A stretch of 53,862 nt of DNA, taken from assembly GCF_009391885.1 (NCBI RefSeq), contig NZ_VZII01000064.1, positions 1 to 53,862 on the forward strand, read 5' to 3'. The DNA comes from Pseudomonas sp. MN1F (GTDB taxonomy: Bacteria; Pseudomonadota; Gammaproteobacteria; Pseudomonadales; Pseudomonadaceae). Under the pieces are notes generated by a model that saw nothing but the letters and a program-made list of their open reading frames with translations, was not told the DNA's origin and made no database searches. Shown here piece by piece: positions 8,686 through 16,436 of this stretch (the first letter of the stretch is position 1; each line of letters starts with the position of its first letter). Made by a program: the position numbers and the translations under genes.

Positions 8686-9426
8686 TCAAGGTGTGATGTT
8701 GCCCAAGGGCTGGGTAATCGCCGGGCTGACGCCGCCGTAATCATTGAAGGTGGTGAACGTCACCGACAGCTTGGCTGACGGCGCGGTACTGGCGAGTGCG
8801 TAGCGCTGGCGCCCGAACGGCGGCACCATTTCGCGTCCTTTGAGCTGTTCGGACTTGCCGTTGCCGGTCACTTCGAGCAGGCCGAACGTGTAGTGGAAGG
8901 GTGTTGGGTTGTCCACTACCAGGTGCGGTTTGCCCTCGATGCGTTGCACTGACCAGGTGAGGTCCTTGATCAGGCTCTGAGGGTTGCCCTTCAACTGGCT
9001 AGGCCGGTAGAACAGCTTGATGCGGGTGCGCAGCGCAATGTTCAGGGTATTGCTCGCCTCACCAGGCTCTGTCTGGGGGATTTCCTGCAGGTTGAAGAAG
9101 AACAGCGACTCGCGGTCCTGCGGCAGGTCGTTGGGCAGGCGGTTGATCTGCACCGCTTGCTCGTCGCCCGGCGCGATACGGAACAGGGCGGGCGAGGCGA
9201 TCAACGGCACGGCGGTGGTGGTATCGTCTGCTTCGGTATTGACCCAGGCCTGCGCCGCATAGGTTTTCTTGGCATGATTGCCGACCGTGACCGAACTGCT
9301 GTTCTTGTCGCTTTGGTGGATGATGCGGTTGTTGCTGAGGGTAAGCGCCGCATGGGCGTGGTTCAGGCAGCCGAGCAGGGCGAACAGACAGGCGGCCGAG
9401 CGCAGGAGAGGAAATGTGAGGGGCAT
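8686..9426 (-). CDS. Periplasmic pilus assembly chaperone, PapD/FimC type (246 aa)
   Basis: Chaperones of this family fold and cap fimbrial subunits by donor-strand complementation in the periplasm before handing them to an outer-membrane usher. A signal peptide ends around NHAHA. The mature protein starts ALTLSNNRIIHQSDKNSSSVTVGN, the usual first strand, and shows SPALFRIAPGDEQAVQI, RESLFFFNLQEIP and LRTRIKLFYRPSQL, all family landmarks including the RxKLFYRP segment. ATG 9426 is chosen over an upstream in-frame TTG (9453) because the signal peptide then has normal length; the AGG ribosome binding site is weak. The gene follows the fimbrial subunit by 58 bases on the same strand. No usher lies next to it. 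Confidence 0.92.
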   Translation of the reverse strand: MPLTFPLLRSAACLFALLGCLNHAHAALTLSNNRIIHQSDKNSSSVTVGNHAKKTYAAQAWVNTEADDTTTAVPLIASPALFRIAPGDEQAVQINRLPNDLPQDRESLFFFNLQEIPQTEPGEASNTLNIALRTRIKLFYRPSQLKGNPQSLIKDLTWSVQRIEGKPHLVVDNPTPFHYTFGLLEVTGNGKSEQLKGREMVPPFGRQRYALASTAPSAKLSVTFTTFNDYGGVSPAITQPLGNITP

Positions 9427-9484
9427 GGGATTGGCCTGGCGATTGTGGGGCAAGGTCGGGCACTTGCGTGCCCGGATTGCAGCG

Positions 9485-10030
9485 TTATGGAAGGTTGACG
9501 GTGAAGTTCACGTTGGCCAGCGCGGACCCCTCGGTAACCGGTACCTTGATGGCTTCGTAATGGGCGGAGAACGCCATGAGCGTGGGTCGCAATTCGTCTA
9601 TCTGGTATTTTGCCGAGGCATCGCCGGGAGCCAGGCGCGTGTTGTTCTTGTCGAGGATCGAGACGGCGATATCCGGGGTGGAGCCCGGCAACAGCGGATA
9701 CAGGTCGTTTGCCGCGCCGACAGGGCTGCCTAGTGCGGCGAACACGACGTCCACTTCTGTGCCTGGCGGGATAGTACAGACACCGGCCTTGGGGGTGATC
9801 TGGAGCGCAAAATCACGCACTTCGAACTTGTCGCCCACGTTCGCGAAGTGGGCCGAGTTGGGGGAGCCCAATTCGATACGGCTGGCGCCCGTGGAGGGGT
9901 CGATGACCTCAATGGGGCATGGGCTGCCAGCATCTACTTTGCCATAGAAATTGATGGTGCCGACTTCTGGCGCTGCCAAGGCAGCCGTGCTGGCGAACGC
10001 CAGGGCCAGGGGGATTATGTTTATTTTCAT
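9485..10030 (-). CDS. Fimbrial subunit of the chaperone-usher class (181 aa)
   Basis: A predicted secreted pilin. Residues 1-19 are a signal peptide (MKINIIPLALAFASTAALA). The mature start PEVGTINFYGKVDAGSPCPIEV has the GxINFxGxVxxxxC pattern of type 1 pilins. A second Cys in KAGVCTIPPGTEVDVVF suggests the usual disulfide. The C-terminus (ANVNFTVNLP) resembles the last pilin strand that the chaperone binds, although the usual penultimate Tyr is missing. The ribosome binding site is AGGA, 8 bases before the ATG. It is upstream of and co-directional with the chaperone gene, probably as a two-gene unit. The usher and tip adhesin are not in the window. Confidence 0.88.
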   Translation of the reverse strand: MKINIIPLALAFASTAALAAPEVGTINFYGKVDAGSPCPIEVIDPSTGASRIELGSPNSAHFANVGDKFEVRDFALQITPKAGVCTIPPGTEVDVVFAALGSPVGAANDLYPLLPGSTPDIAVSILDKNNTRLAPGDASAKYQIDELRPTLMAFSAHYEAIKVPVTEGSALANVNFTVNLP

Positions 10031-10172
10031 GAAGCTCGTTCCTACGCTGAGGGTTGGCGTGCGCCATACGCACGGCGACTGGATGATTCCGGTGCGCCGA
10101 TCAGGGTAGGGACTGCGACGGCGTCTAGCTGTAAGCCGAGTCGCGCAAATCGGGGGATATTTACAACGATGT

Positions 10173-10192
10173 CCCCTGTCATTTGGCAGGGG
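10173..10192. repeat. Small hairpin between the fimbrial gene and the PA2817-type gene
   Basis: CCCCTG and CAGGGG pair around an 8-base loop, 10 bases beyond the stop of the gene at 10202. There is no T run, so a terminator role is doubtful. The rest of the 171-base gap (10031-10201) shows nothing else I can name. Confidence 0.3.
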
Positions 10193-10201
10193 AGCGTGGC
10201 G

Positions 10202-10612
10202 TCAGTGATTGTGGCTGTTGTCTGGCAGGCTCAGCAGCTGCTTCTGCTGGTGCCAGTCGAATGGCTCGCCCCGCTCGGAGGCTTCGTAGCGCAGTTCCTC
10301 CAGTTGCTGGTACAGCGCGAGCTCTTCGTCGGGCATGTAGTGCAGGCAGTCACCGCCGAAGAACCACAACAGGTCGCGCGGCACCAGGTGGGCGATCTGC
10401 GGGTAGCGCTGGATGACCTGGCAGAGCAGGTCCTGGCCCAGGTACTGGCTTTCCAGCGGTTCTTGCGGCAGCAAGGTCAGCAGTTCGTCGAAGCGTTCGA
10501 GGAACAGGGCGTGGCTTTCCTCCGGCACCTGCTCGGCCTCACCGAGGGCTACCAGGATGGTGCGCAGGTGGTTCAGCAGTTGCAGGTGGTATTCCAGGTG
10601 GGGATTGGCCAT
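10202..10612 (-). CDS. PA2817-family conserved hypothetical protein (136 aa)
   Basis: A small, acidic, probably cytosolic protein with no signal peptide or membrane segment. It is rich in Leu, Glu and His, and its conserved-looking core is RDLLWFFGGDCLHYMPDEEL. I recognise it as the small protein found beside the FadE-type dehydrogenase in Pseudomonas; its biochemical role is unknown. ATG 10612 is chosen because GAGGA lies 8 bases upstream, while the longer frame has no support. It is downstream of the acyl-CoA dehydrogenase gene on the same strand with a 78-base gap, so co-transcription is possible. Confidence 0.8.
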   Translation of the reverse strand: MANPHLEYHLQLLNHLRTILVALGEAEQVPEESHALFLERFDELLTLLPQEPLESQYLGQDLLCQVIQRYPQIAHLVPRDLLWFFGGDCLHYMPDEELALYQQLEELRYEASERGEPFDWHQQKQLLSLPDNSHNH

Positions 10613-10690
10613 GGGGCGGTCCTCGGGATGGTTGAAACGGGCGCGGAGTATACGCGGGATGGAGAAGGGGCCGCAAAGCGGCCCCATGCC

Positions 10691-13138
10691 TCAGCGGACC
10701 TTGCCTTGTTCCGGCAGTAACTGCGCCTTGTCGAAGGCATCCACATCGATCACTTTGCGTCGAGCCTGTTCCGCTGCCTGCAGCCGCTGCCCTTCGCCAG
10801 GTTGCAATGCACCGGCGTCAACAGCTGCATCGATCACCGGCTGCCCAGGTGCCGGCCGCACCTTGCCTTCCTTGGTTGCCTGATGCAGCGCCTTGTGTAG
10901 CGGCGCCGCTTCATCCAGCAAGTCGCAGGCCCGTTGCAGCGCCGCCACCGGGTCACCGTCAGCCTGTGGCCTGAAGCAGCCGGCGAGTAGCTCTTCCAGT
11001 GCAGGATCGCCTTTGCTGCGGCCGATCAATGCCGCCACCTCGGCATCCAGTTCATCACTCGGCCCGGTATGGCGGCGGCCAAAGGGGAATACCAATACGC
11101 GCAGGGCGCAGCCGACAAAGCGGTTGGGGAAGTTGTCCAGCAGCCGGTCCAGGGCCTTTTCCGCCTGACCCAGGCTTTCTTCCATGGCCCAGCGCAGCAA
11201 GGGCTGCATGTGTTCCGGTGAGCCGAGGTCGTGATAGCGCTTGAGCGCGGCGCTGGCCAGGTACAGGTAGCTCAGCACGTCACCCAGGCGTGCGCTCAGG
11301 CGTTCGCGGCGTTTGAGCGCGCCACCCAGCAGCATCATCGACAGGTCGGCCAGCAGCGCAAAAGCGGATGCCTGGCGGTTGAGGGCGCGGAAGTAGCCTT
11401 GGCTCAAGGCATCGCCCGGCACGCTTTCCAGGCGCCCCAGCCCCAGGTTGAATACCAGCGTGCTGGCTGCGTTGCCGGCAGCGAACATGATGTGCTTCAT
11501 CAGCAAGTCGTCGAATTCGCGCAGCGCCTGGTCATGGTCTTCCCGCCCGGCCAGGGCCATTTCCTTGAGTACGAACGGGTGGCAGCGGATGGCGCCCTGG
11601 CCGAAGATCATCAGGTTGCGCGACAGGATGTTGGCACCTTCCACAGTGATGAAGATCGGCGCGCCTTGCCAGTTGCGCCCCAGGTAATTGTTCGGGCCCA
11701 TGATGATGCCCTTGCCGCCGTGCACGTCCATGGCGTGCTGGATGCACTCGCGGCCGCGTTCGGTGAGGTGGTACTTGAGGATCGCCGACAGTACCGAGGG
11801 TTTTTCGCCCAGGTCCACGGCCTTGGCAGTCAGCAGGCGCGCGCTGTCCATCAGCCAGGCGTTGCCGCCGATGCGTGCCAGCGATTCCTGAATGCCTTCG
11901 AAGGCTGCCAGCGGCACGTTGAACTGTTCGCGGATATTGGCGTATTGGCCGGTGACCAGGCTGGTGTACTTGGCGGCGCCAGTGCCCACGGCGGGCAGGG
12001 AGATCGAGCGGCCGACCGACAGGCAGTTCATCAGCATCATCCAGCCTTTGCCGAGCATGGCCTGGCCGCCGATCAGGAAACTCAACGGCACGAACACGTC
12101 CTTGCCGCTGTTGGGGCCATTCATGAACGCGGCGCCCAGGGGGAGGTGACGCTTGCCGATCTCCACGCCGGGGGTATCGGTGGGGATCAGGGCCAGGCTG
12201 ATGCCCAGCTCTTCCTCTTCGCCCAGCAGGTGGTCCGGGTCGTAGGCCTTGAATGCCAGGCCCAGCAGGGTGGCGACCGGGCCGAGGGTGATGTAGCGCT
12301 TTTCCCAATTCAGGCGCAGGCCGATGACTTCTTCGCCTTGCCATTGGCCCTTGCAGACCACCCCGGTGTCGGGCATGGCGCCGGCATCGGAGCCGGCCAG
12401 CGGACCGGTGAGGGCGAAGCAGGGGATTTCCTCGCCACGCGCCAGGCGCGGCAGGTAGTGGTTGCGCTGTTCGTCGGTACCGTAGTGCAGCAACAGCTCG
12501 GCCGGGCCCAGGGAGTTGGGCACCATCACGGTGGAGGCCAGGTCGCCGCTGCGGGTGGCGAGTTTCATCGCTACCTGGGAGTGGGCGTAGGCGGAGAAGC
12601 CTTTGCCGCCATATTCCTTGGGGATGATCAGGGCGAAGAAGCCGTTCTGCTTGATATGCGCCCAGGCTTCGGGCGGCAGGTCGAGGTCCTGGCCGATCTG
12701 CCAGTCGCTGACCATGGCGCACAGCGCTTCTGTCGGCCCATCGATGAAAGCCTGTTCCTCCTCGGTCAGCTTCGGTGCCGGATAGCTGAGCAGGGTGCGC
12801 CAGTCGGGGCGGCCGCTGAACAGCTCGCCATCCCACCACACGGTGCCGGCGTCGATAGCTTCACGCTCGGTCTGTGACATCGGCGGCAGGGTGCGCTGGA
12901 ACCAGTTGAACACCGGGGCGGTGAACACCTTGCGCCGCCACTCCGGTAGCGCCACCAGGGCGATTTTAAGCGCCAGCATGATCCAGATCAGGGTCAGCAG
13001 CCAGCCGGGGGCGTGGCTGAAAATGCCCATCAGCAGCACATAGGCCGCCATGATGCCGAGAATCTGCAAGGGCGCCAGACGTCGGTGCGTGAGGTACGCC
13101 GCGCCGATTACCAGCACTACCAACCACAACAGCAACAT
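10691..13138 (-). CDS. fadE: FadE-type acyl-CoA dehydrogenase (815 aa)
   Basis: An FAD-dependent enzyme for the first oxidation of fatty-acid beta-oxidation (acyl-CoA to trans-2-enoyl-CoA). The length matches the large E. coli FadE class (about 814 residues), not the usual 380-residue enzymes. Two hydrophobic segments at residues 1-60 suggest membrane attachment. The dehydrogenase core follows: FFALIIPKEYGGKGFSAYAH, a substrate/FAD region CFALTGPLAGSDAG, REQFNVPLAAFEGIQE, and AMDVHGGKGIIMGPNNYLGR. The C-terminal 250 residues are the DUF1974-like extension typical of FadE. ATG 13138 has a strong AAGGAGG eight bases upstream. The symbol is by family; Pseudomonas carry several FadE paralogues. 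Confidence 0.93.
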   Translation of the reverse strand: MLLLWLVVLVIGAAYLTHRRLAPLQILGIMAAYVLLMGIFSHAPGWLLTLIWIMLALKIALVALPEWRRKVFTAPVFNWFQRTLPPMSQTEREAIDAGTVWWDGELFSGRPDWRTLLSYPAPKLTEEEQAFIDGPTEALCAMVSDWQIGQDLDLPPEAWAHIKQNGFFALIIPKEYGGKGFSAYAHSQVAMKLATRSGDLASTVMVPNSLGPAELLLHYGTDEQRNHYLPRLARGEEIPCFALTGPLAGSDAGAMPDTGVVCKGQWQGEEVIGLRLNWEKRYITLGPVATLLGLAFKAYDPDHLLGEEEELGISLALIPTDTPGVEIGKRHLPLGAAFMNGPNSGKDVFVPLSFLIGGQAMLGKGWMMLMNCLSVGRSISLPAVGTGAAKYTSLVTGQYANIREQFNVPLAAFEGIQESLARIGGNAWLMDSARLLTAKAVDLGEKPSVLSAILKYHLTERGRECIQHAMDVHGGKGIIMGPNNYLGRNWQGAPIFITVEGANILSRNLMIFGQGAIRCHPFVLKEMALAGREDHDQALREFDDLLMKHIMFAAGNAASTLVFNLGLGRLESVPGDALSQGYFRALNRQASAFALLADLSMMLLGGALKRRERLSARLGDVLSYLYLASAALKRYHDLGSPEHMQPLLRWAMEESLGQAEKALDRLLDNFPNRFVGCALRVLVFPFGRRHTGPSDELDAEVAALIGRSKGDPALEELLAGCFRPQADGDPVAALQRACDLLDEAAPLHKALHQATKEGKVRPAPGQPVIDAAVDAGALQPGEGQRLQAAEQARRKVIDVDAFDKAQLLPEQGKVR

Positions 13139-13307
13139 AATCGGTCCTCCTTGGAACCAGGGCTTGAGCCGTCCCAGACAGCTTAGACGCAACGCTGTGA
13201 ACGGCAGGATCAGAACAGTGACAGGGTGTGGCGGCGGGAGTTTCAGTTCATTGTTTGCTTGTGCCGGGAGTAGACTGTCCCACCTCCGCATTCATAAGGA
13301 CGTTGCC

Positions 13308-13931
13308 ATGCTGAAGATCTGGGGCCGCAAGAATTCGAGCAATGTGCGCAAGGCGCTGTGGGTCGCCCATGAACTGGGCCTGGATTTCGAGTCGATCGAC
13401 GCCGGTGGCGCCTTCGGCGTGGTCAATGAGCCGCACTACCGCGCCCGCAACCCCAACGGCCTGGTACCGATGCTCGAAGACGGTGACCTGACGCTCTGGG
13501 AGTCCAACACCATCGTCCGCTACCTGTGCGCCGAATACGGCGCGGAGCAGGGCTGGTACCTGGAAGACCCACGCCAGCGCGCCCTGGCCGACAAGTGGAT
13601 GGACTGGGCCACTTCGTCCTTCGCCGGCCCGTTCCGCCCCCTGTTCTGGGGCCTGCTGCGCACCCCGGAAGACCAGCGCGACTGGGTGGCAATCAACGCC
13701 GCACACAAGCAATGTGCCCAGTTGCTGGCCATCGCCGATGAAACCTTGGCCAAACAACCGTACCTGTCCGGTGACCAGATCGGCATGGGCGACATCCCAC
13801 TGGGTAGCTTCGTCTACGCCTGGTTCGAACTGCCCATCGAGCGCCCGGCCATGCGCCACCTGGAAGCCTGGTATGAGCGCCTCAAGGCCCGCCCGGCTTA
13901 TCAGGCTGCGGTGATGACCGCGCTGACCTGA
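13308..13931 (+). CDS. Glutathione S-transferase family protein (207 aa)
   Basis: A cytosolic GST-fold protein. The N-terminal thioredoxin-like domain starts MLKIWGRKNSSNVRKALW, with Ser/Asn residues where the glutathione-activating residue lies in theta/beta-like classes. It continues NPNGLVPMLEDG and LWESNTIVRYL, the conserved cis-Pro and glutathione gamma-glutamyl contact motifs (VPxLxD and ES). The alpha-helical C-terminal domain spans about residues 90-207 and contains the SGDQIGMGDIPLGS capping-box region. The ribosome binding site is AAGGA with 7-base spacing. It is divergent from fadE with 169 bases between the starts. The substrate is unknown. Confidence 0.92.
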   Translation: MLKIWGRKNSSNVRKALWVAHELGLDFESIDAGGAFGVVNEPHYRARNPNGLVPMLEDGDLTLWESNTIVRYLCAEYGAEQGWYLEDPRQRALADKWMDWATSSFAGPFRPLFWGLLRTPEDQRDWVAINAAHKQCAQLLAIADETLAKQPYLSGDQIGMGDIPLGSFVYAWFELPIERPAMRHLEAWYERLKARPAYQAAVMTALT

Positions 13932-13951
13932 TCGAACACCACGGCTGTTTC

Positions 13952-14018
13952 GATAGTCACTATCAATACACATGACTGTACTTGTGCGGCCTGGCCTTGC
14001 ACCATGGCCGCACTCACT
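13952..14018. promoter_or_regulatory. Palindrome and candidate promoter upstream of the ABC exporter
   Basis: GATAGT-C-ACTATC (13952-13964) is a perfect 6-1-6 palindrome. It overlaps a weak candidate -35 (TAGTCA, from 13954) placed 17 bases before TGTACT. Two hairpins follow: TGCGGCC/GGCCGCA (13985-14012) and a TCACTG/CAGTGA stem just after it. The palindrome resembles the GATAAT-C-ATTATC core of Fur boxes with two symmetric changes, but this is only suggestive. Confidence 0.3.
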
Positions 14019-14075
14019 GCGCCAGTGATCTGCCCTGGCGTGTCCTGAACCTAATTTTTCGGTAAGTGACCCGCT

Positions 14076-15008
14076 ATGAGTTCCGCCCTGTCCATCCGAC
14101 AGCTGACCAAGACCTACGGCAACGGCTTCCAGGCCCTCAAGGGCATCGACCTTGATGTCGCCGAAGGCGACTTTTTCGCCTTGCTCGGCCCCAATGGCGC
14201 CGGCAAGTCCACCACCATCGGCATCCTCTCGACCCTGGTCAACAAGACCAGCGGCACGGTCAACGTGTTCGGCCACGACCTGGACCGTGAGCCCTCGGCG
14301 CTCAAGCGCTGCCTGGGTGTGGTGCCGCAGGAGTTCAACTTCAACCAGTTCGAGAAGTGCTTCGACATCGTCGTGACCCAGGCAGGCTACTACGGCATTC
14401 CGGCCAAGGTCGCCAAGGAGCGCGCCGAGCAGTACCTGACCCAGCTGGGCTTGTGGGACAAGCGCGACGTGCCTTCGCGTTCGCTGTCCGGTGGCATGAA
14501 GCGCCGCCTGATGATTGCCCGCGCGTTGATCCACGAGCCGCGCTTGCTGATCCTCGACGAGCCCACCGCGGGCGTGGACATCGAGCTGCGCCGTTCGATG
14601 TGGAGCTTCCTCACCGAGCTCAACCAGAAGGGCATCACCATCATCCTCACCACCCACTACCTGGAGGAGGCTGAGCAGCTGTGCCGTAACATCGGCATCA
14701 TCGACCACGGCACCATCGTCGAGAACACCAGCATGCGCCAGTTGCTGGGCAAGCTGCATGTCGAGACCTTCGTCCTCGACCTCAAGCAGGACCTGGCTGC
14801 GGCGCCGTTGTTGCAGGGCTACCCGTGCCGGCTGCTGACCCCGCATACGCTGGAAGTGCAGGTTGAGAAAGACATCGGCATCACCGCACTGTTCGGCCAG
14901 CTGGCGCTGCAGAACATCGAGGTGCAGAGCCTGCGCAACAAGACCAACCGACTCGAGGAGCTGTTCGTGTCCCTGGTGGAAAAAAACCTGTCGAAGGTGG
15001 CCGTATGA
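14076..15008 (+). CDS. yadG: ABC transporter ATP-binding protein, YadG type (310 aa)
   Basis: The ATPase half of an ABC-2 family exporter. It shows Walker A GPNGAGKST (near residue 38), Q-loop VVPQEFNFN, signature LSGGMKRRL, Walker B LLILDEPTAGVD and the switch His in TTHYLEEAE. The C-terminal 80 residues are an accessory domain. This arrangement matches E. coli YadG/YadH. The permease gene follows with a 4-base ATGA overlap, indicating translational coupling. The substrate is not known; drug or polysaccharide export is seen in relatives. The name is by family resemblance. Confidence 0.92.
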   Translation: MSSALSIRQLTKTYGNGFQALKGIDLDVAEGDFFALLGPNGAGKSTTIGILSTLVNKTSGTVNVFGHDLDREPSALKRCLGVVPQEFNFNQFEKCFDIVVTQAGYYGIPAKVAKERAEQYLTQLGLWDKRDVPSRSLSGGMKRRLMIARALIHEPRLLILDEPTAGVDIELRRSMWSFLTELNQKGITIILTTHYLEEAEQLCRNIGIIDHGTIVENTSMRQLLGKLHVETFVLDLKQDLAAAPLLQGYPCRLLTPHTLEVQVEKDIGITALFGQLALQNIEVQSLRNKTNRLEELFVSLVEKNLSKVAV

Positions 15009-15784
15009 GTGTGGAACTGCGCACCAACTGGGTCGCCCTGCAGACCATTGTCTACCGCGAAGTGCGGCGCTTCCTGCGCATCTGGCCGCAGACCCTGCTG
15101 CCGCCGGCGATCACCATGGTCCTGTACTTCGTGATCTTCGGTAACCTGATCGGTCGGCAGATCGGCGACATGGGCGGCTTCACCTACATGCAGTACATCG
15201 TGCCGGGGCTGATCATGATGTCGGTGATCACCAACTCCTATGGCAACGTGGTGTCGAGCTTCTTCGGCAGCAAGTTCCAGCGCTCGATCGAAGAGCTGAT
15301 GGTGTCGCCGGTGTCGCCGCACACCATTCTGGTCGGCTATGTGCTGGGCGGCGTGCTGCGTGGTCTGGCGGTGGGCGTGATCGTGACCATCCTGTCGATG
15401 TTCTTCACCAACCTGCAGGTGCATCACCTGGGCGTGACGGTCATCGTGGTGCTGCTGACCGCGACCATCTTCTCGTTGCTGGGCTTCGTCAACGCGGTGT
15501 TCGCGCGCAACTTCGACGATATCTCGATCATCCCGACCTTCGTGCTGACGCCGCTGACCTACCTGGGCGGGGTGTTCTACTCGATCAACCTGCTGCCGCC
15601 GTTCTGGCAGACCGTGTCGCTGGCCAACCCGGTGCTGCACATGGTCAACTCGTTCCGCTACGGCATCCTAGGGGTGTCGGACATCAGTATTGGCACGGCG
15701 ATCACCTTCATGCTGGTGGCCACTGCAGTGCTCTACGTGCTGTGCGTTCGCCTGCTGGTCAGCGGCCGCGGCATGCGCGCCTGA
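15005..15784 (+). CDS. yadH: ABC-2 transporter permease, YadH type (259 aa)
   Basis: The inner-membrane partner of the preceding ATPase. It has about six hydrophobic segments: around residues 30-50, 62-80, 112-135, 142-165, 175-195 and 232-250. The segment LTPLTYLGGVFYSINLLP near residue 180 is the conserved ABC-2 permease motif. It overlaps the ATPase gene by 4 bases. Its last 117 bases are antisense to the end of the DUF2062 reading frame, so the two genes converge and overlap. Confidence 0.92.
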   Translation: MSVELRTNWVALQTIVYREVRRFLRIWPQTLLPPAITMVLYFVIFGNLIGRQIGDMGGFTYMQYIVPGLIMMSVITNSYGNVVSSFFGSKFQRSIEELMVSPVSPHTILVGYVLGGVLRGLAVGVIVTILSMFFTNLQVHHLGVTVIVVLLTATIFSLLGFVNAVFARNFDDISIIPTFVLTPLTYLGGVFYSINLLPPFWQTVSLANPVLHMVNSFRYGILGVSDISIGTAITFMLVATAVLYVLCVRLLVSGRGMRA

Positions 15785-16294
15785 CAGCCGTTGCTTGCGC
15801 CGGCGCCACTGCCGGCCAATCCACCAGCGCCAGTACAGCAGGGTGGCGAAGTAGGCGACCACGCCCAGCACCACCCCGCACACCACCGAGCCCAGCAGAA
15901 ACGGCTGCCACAGCGTGGCCAGCTGGTCGGTGATCCATTCGAAGGTCAGTTCGTCGGGCAGGGAGCGCGGTGGGATCTGCATCAGCCAGGCGCCGGTCAT
16001 GTAGGTGACGAAGAACACCGGTGGCATGGTCAGCGGGTTGGTCAGCCAGACCAGGCTGACGGCGATCGGCAGGTTGCCGCGTACCGGTATCGCCAGTGCT
16101 GCGGCCAGCAGCATCTGCATGGGGATCGGGATCAACGCCGCGAACAGGCCCACACCCATGGCCCGCGCCACCGAGTGGCGGTTGAGGTGCCAGAGGTTCG
16201 GGTCATGCAGCAGCTTGCCGAAAAAGCGTAAGGACTTGTGTTCCCGAATGCTGGTCGGGTCCGGCATGTAGCGTTTGAAAAGTCGGCGCGGCAT
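15668..16294 (-). CDS. DUF2062 membrane protein (208 aa)
   Basis: A conserved membrane protein of unknown function. The domain runs from MPRRLFKRYMPD through HRNSVARAMGVG-like sequence (LNRHSVARAMGVGLFAALIP), LVWLTNPLTMPPVFF and GVVLGVVAYFATLLYWRWW. It has hydrophobic segments near residues 55-75, 85-105 and 140-165. ATG 16294 has GGGAG six bases upstream. The last ~40 residues, after RRRKQ, look unstructured and are encoded antisense to the yadH 3' end. Family members I know stop near the basic WRRRKQR stretch, so this tail may come from loss of a stop codon. Confidence 0.82.
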   Translation of the reverse strand: MPRRLFKRYMPDPTSIREHKSLRFFGKLLHDPNLWHLNRHSVARAMGVGLFAALIPIPMQMLLAAALAIPVRGNLPIAVSLVWLTNPLTMPPVFFVTYMTGAWLMQIPPRSLPDELTFEWITDQLATLWQPFLLGSVVCGVVLGVVAYFATLLYWRWWIGRQWRRRKQRLSGAHAAAADQQANAQHVEHCSGHQHEGDRRANTDVRHP

Positions 16295-16436
16295 GTAGGC
16301 TCCCGGAGCGTTGATCGGGGCAGTATGCCTCGATTCGCGTTCAGCCTCGTTTAGAGTTTGTGACAATTGTTGAGCGGGCAATGCCGGCTTTTCGTCTAAG
16401 CCTCAGTAAGCGATTGTGCTTCTGGAGCTCTACCTC

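Noticed and set aside
11231..12877. 548-residue open frame antisense to fadE
   Set aside because: Composition typical of an antisense shadow (Gln, Ala, Val rich) and no start signal; fadE motifs are clear.
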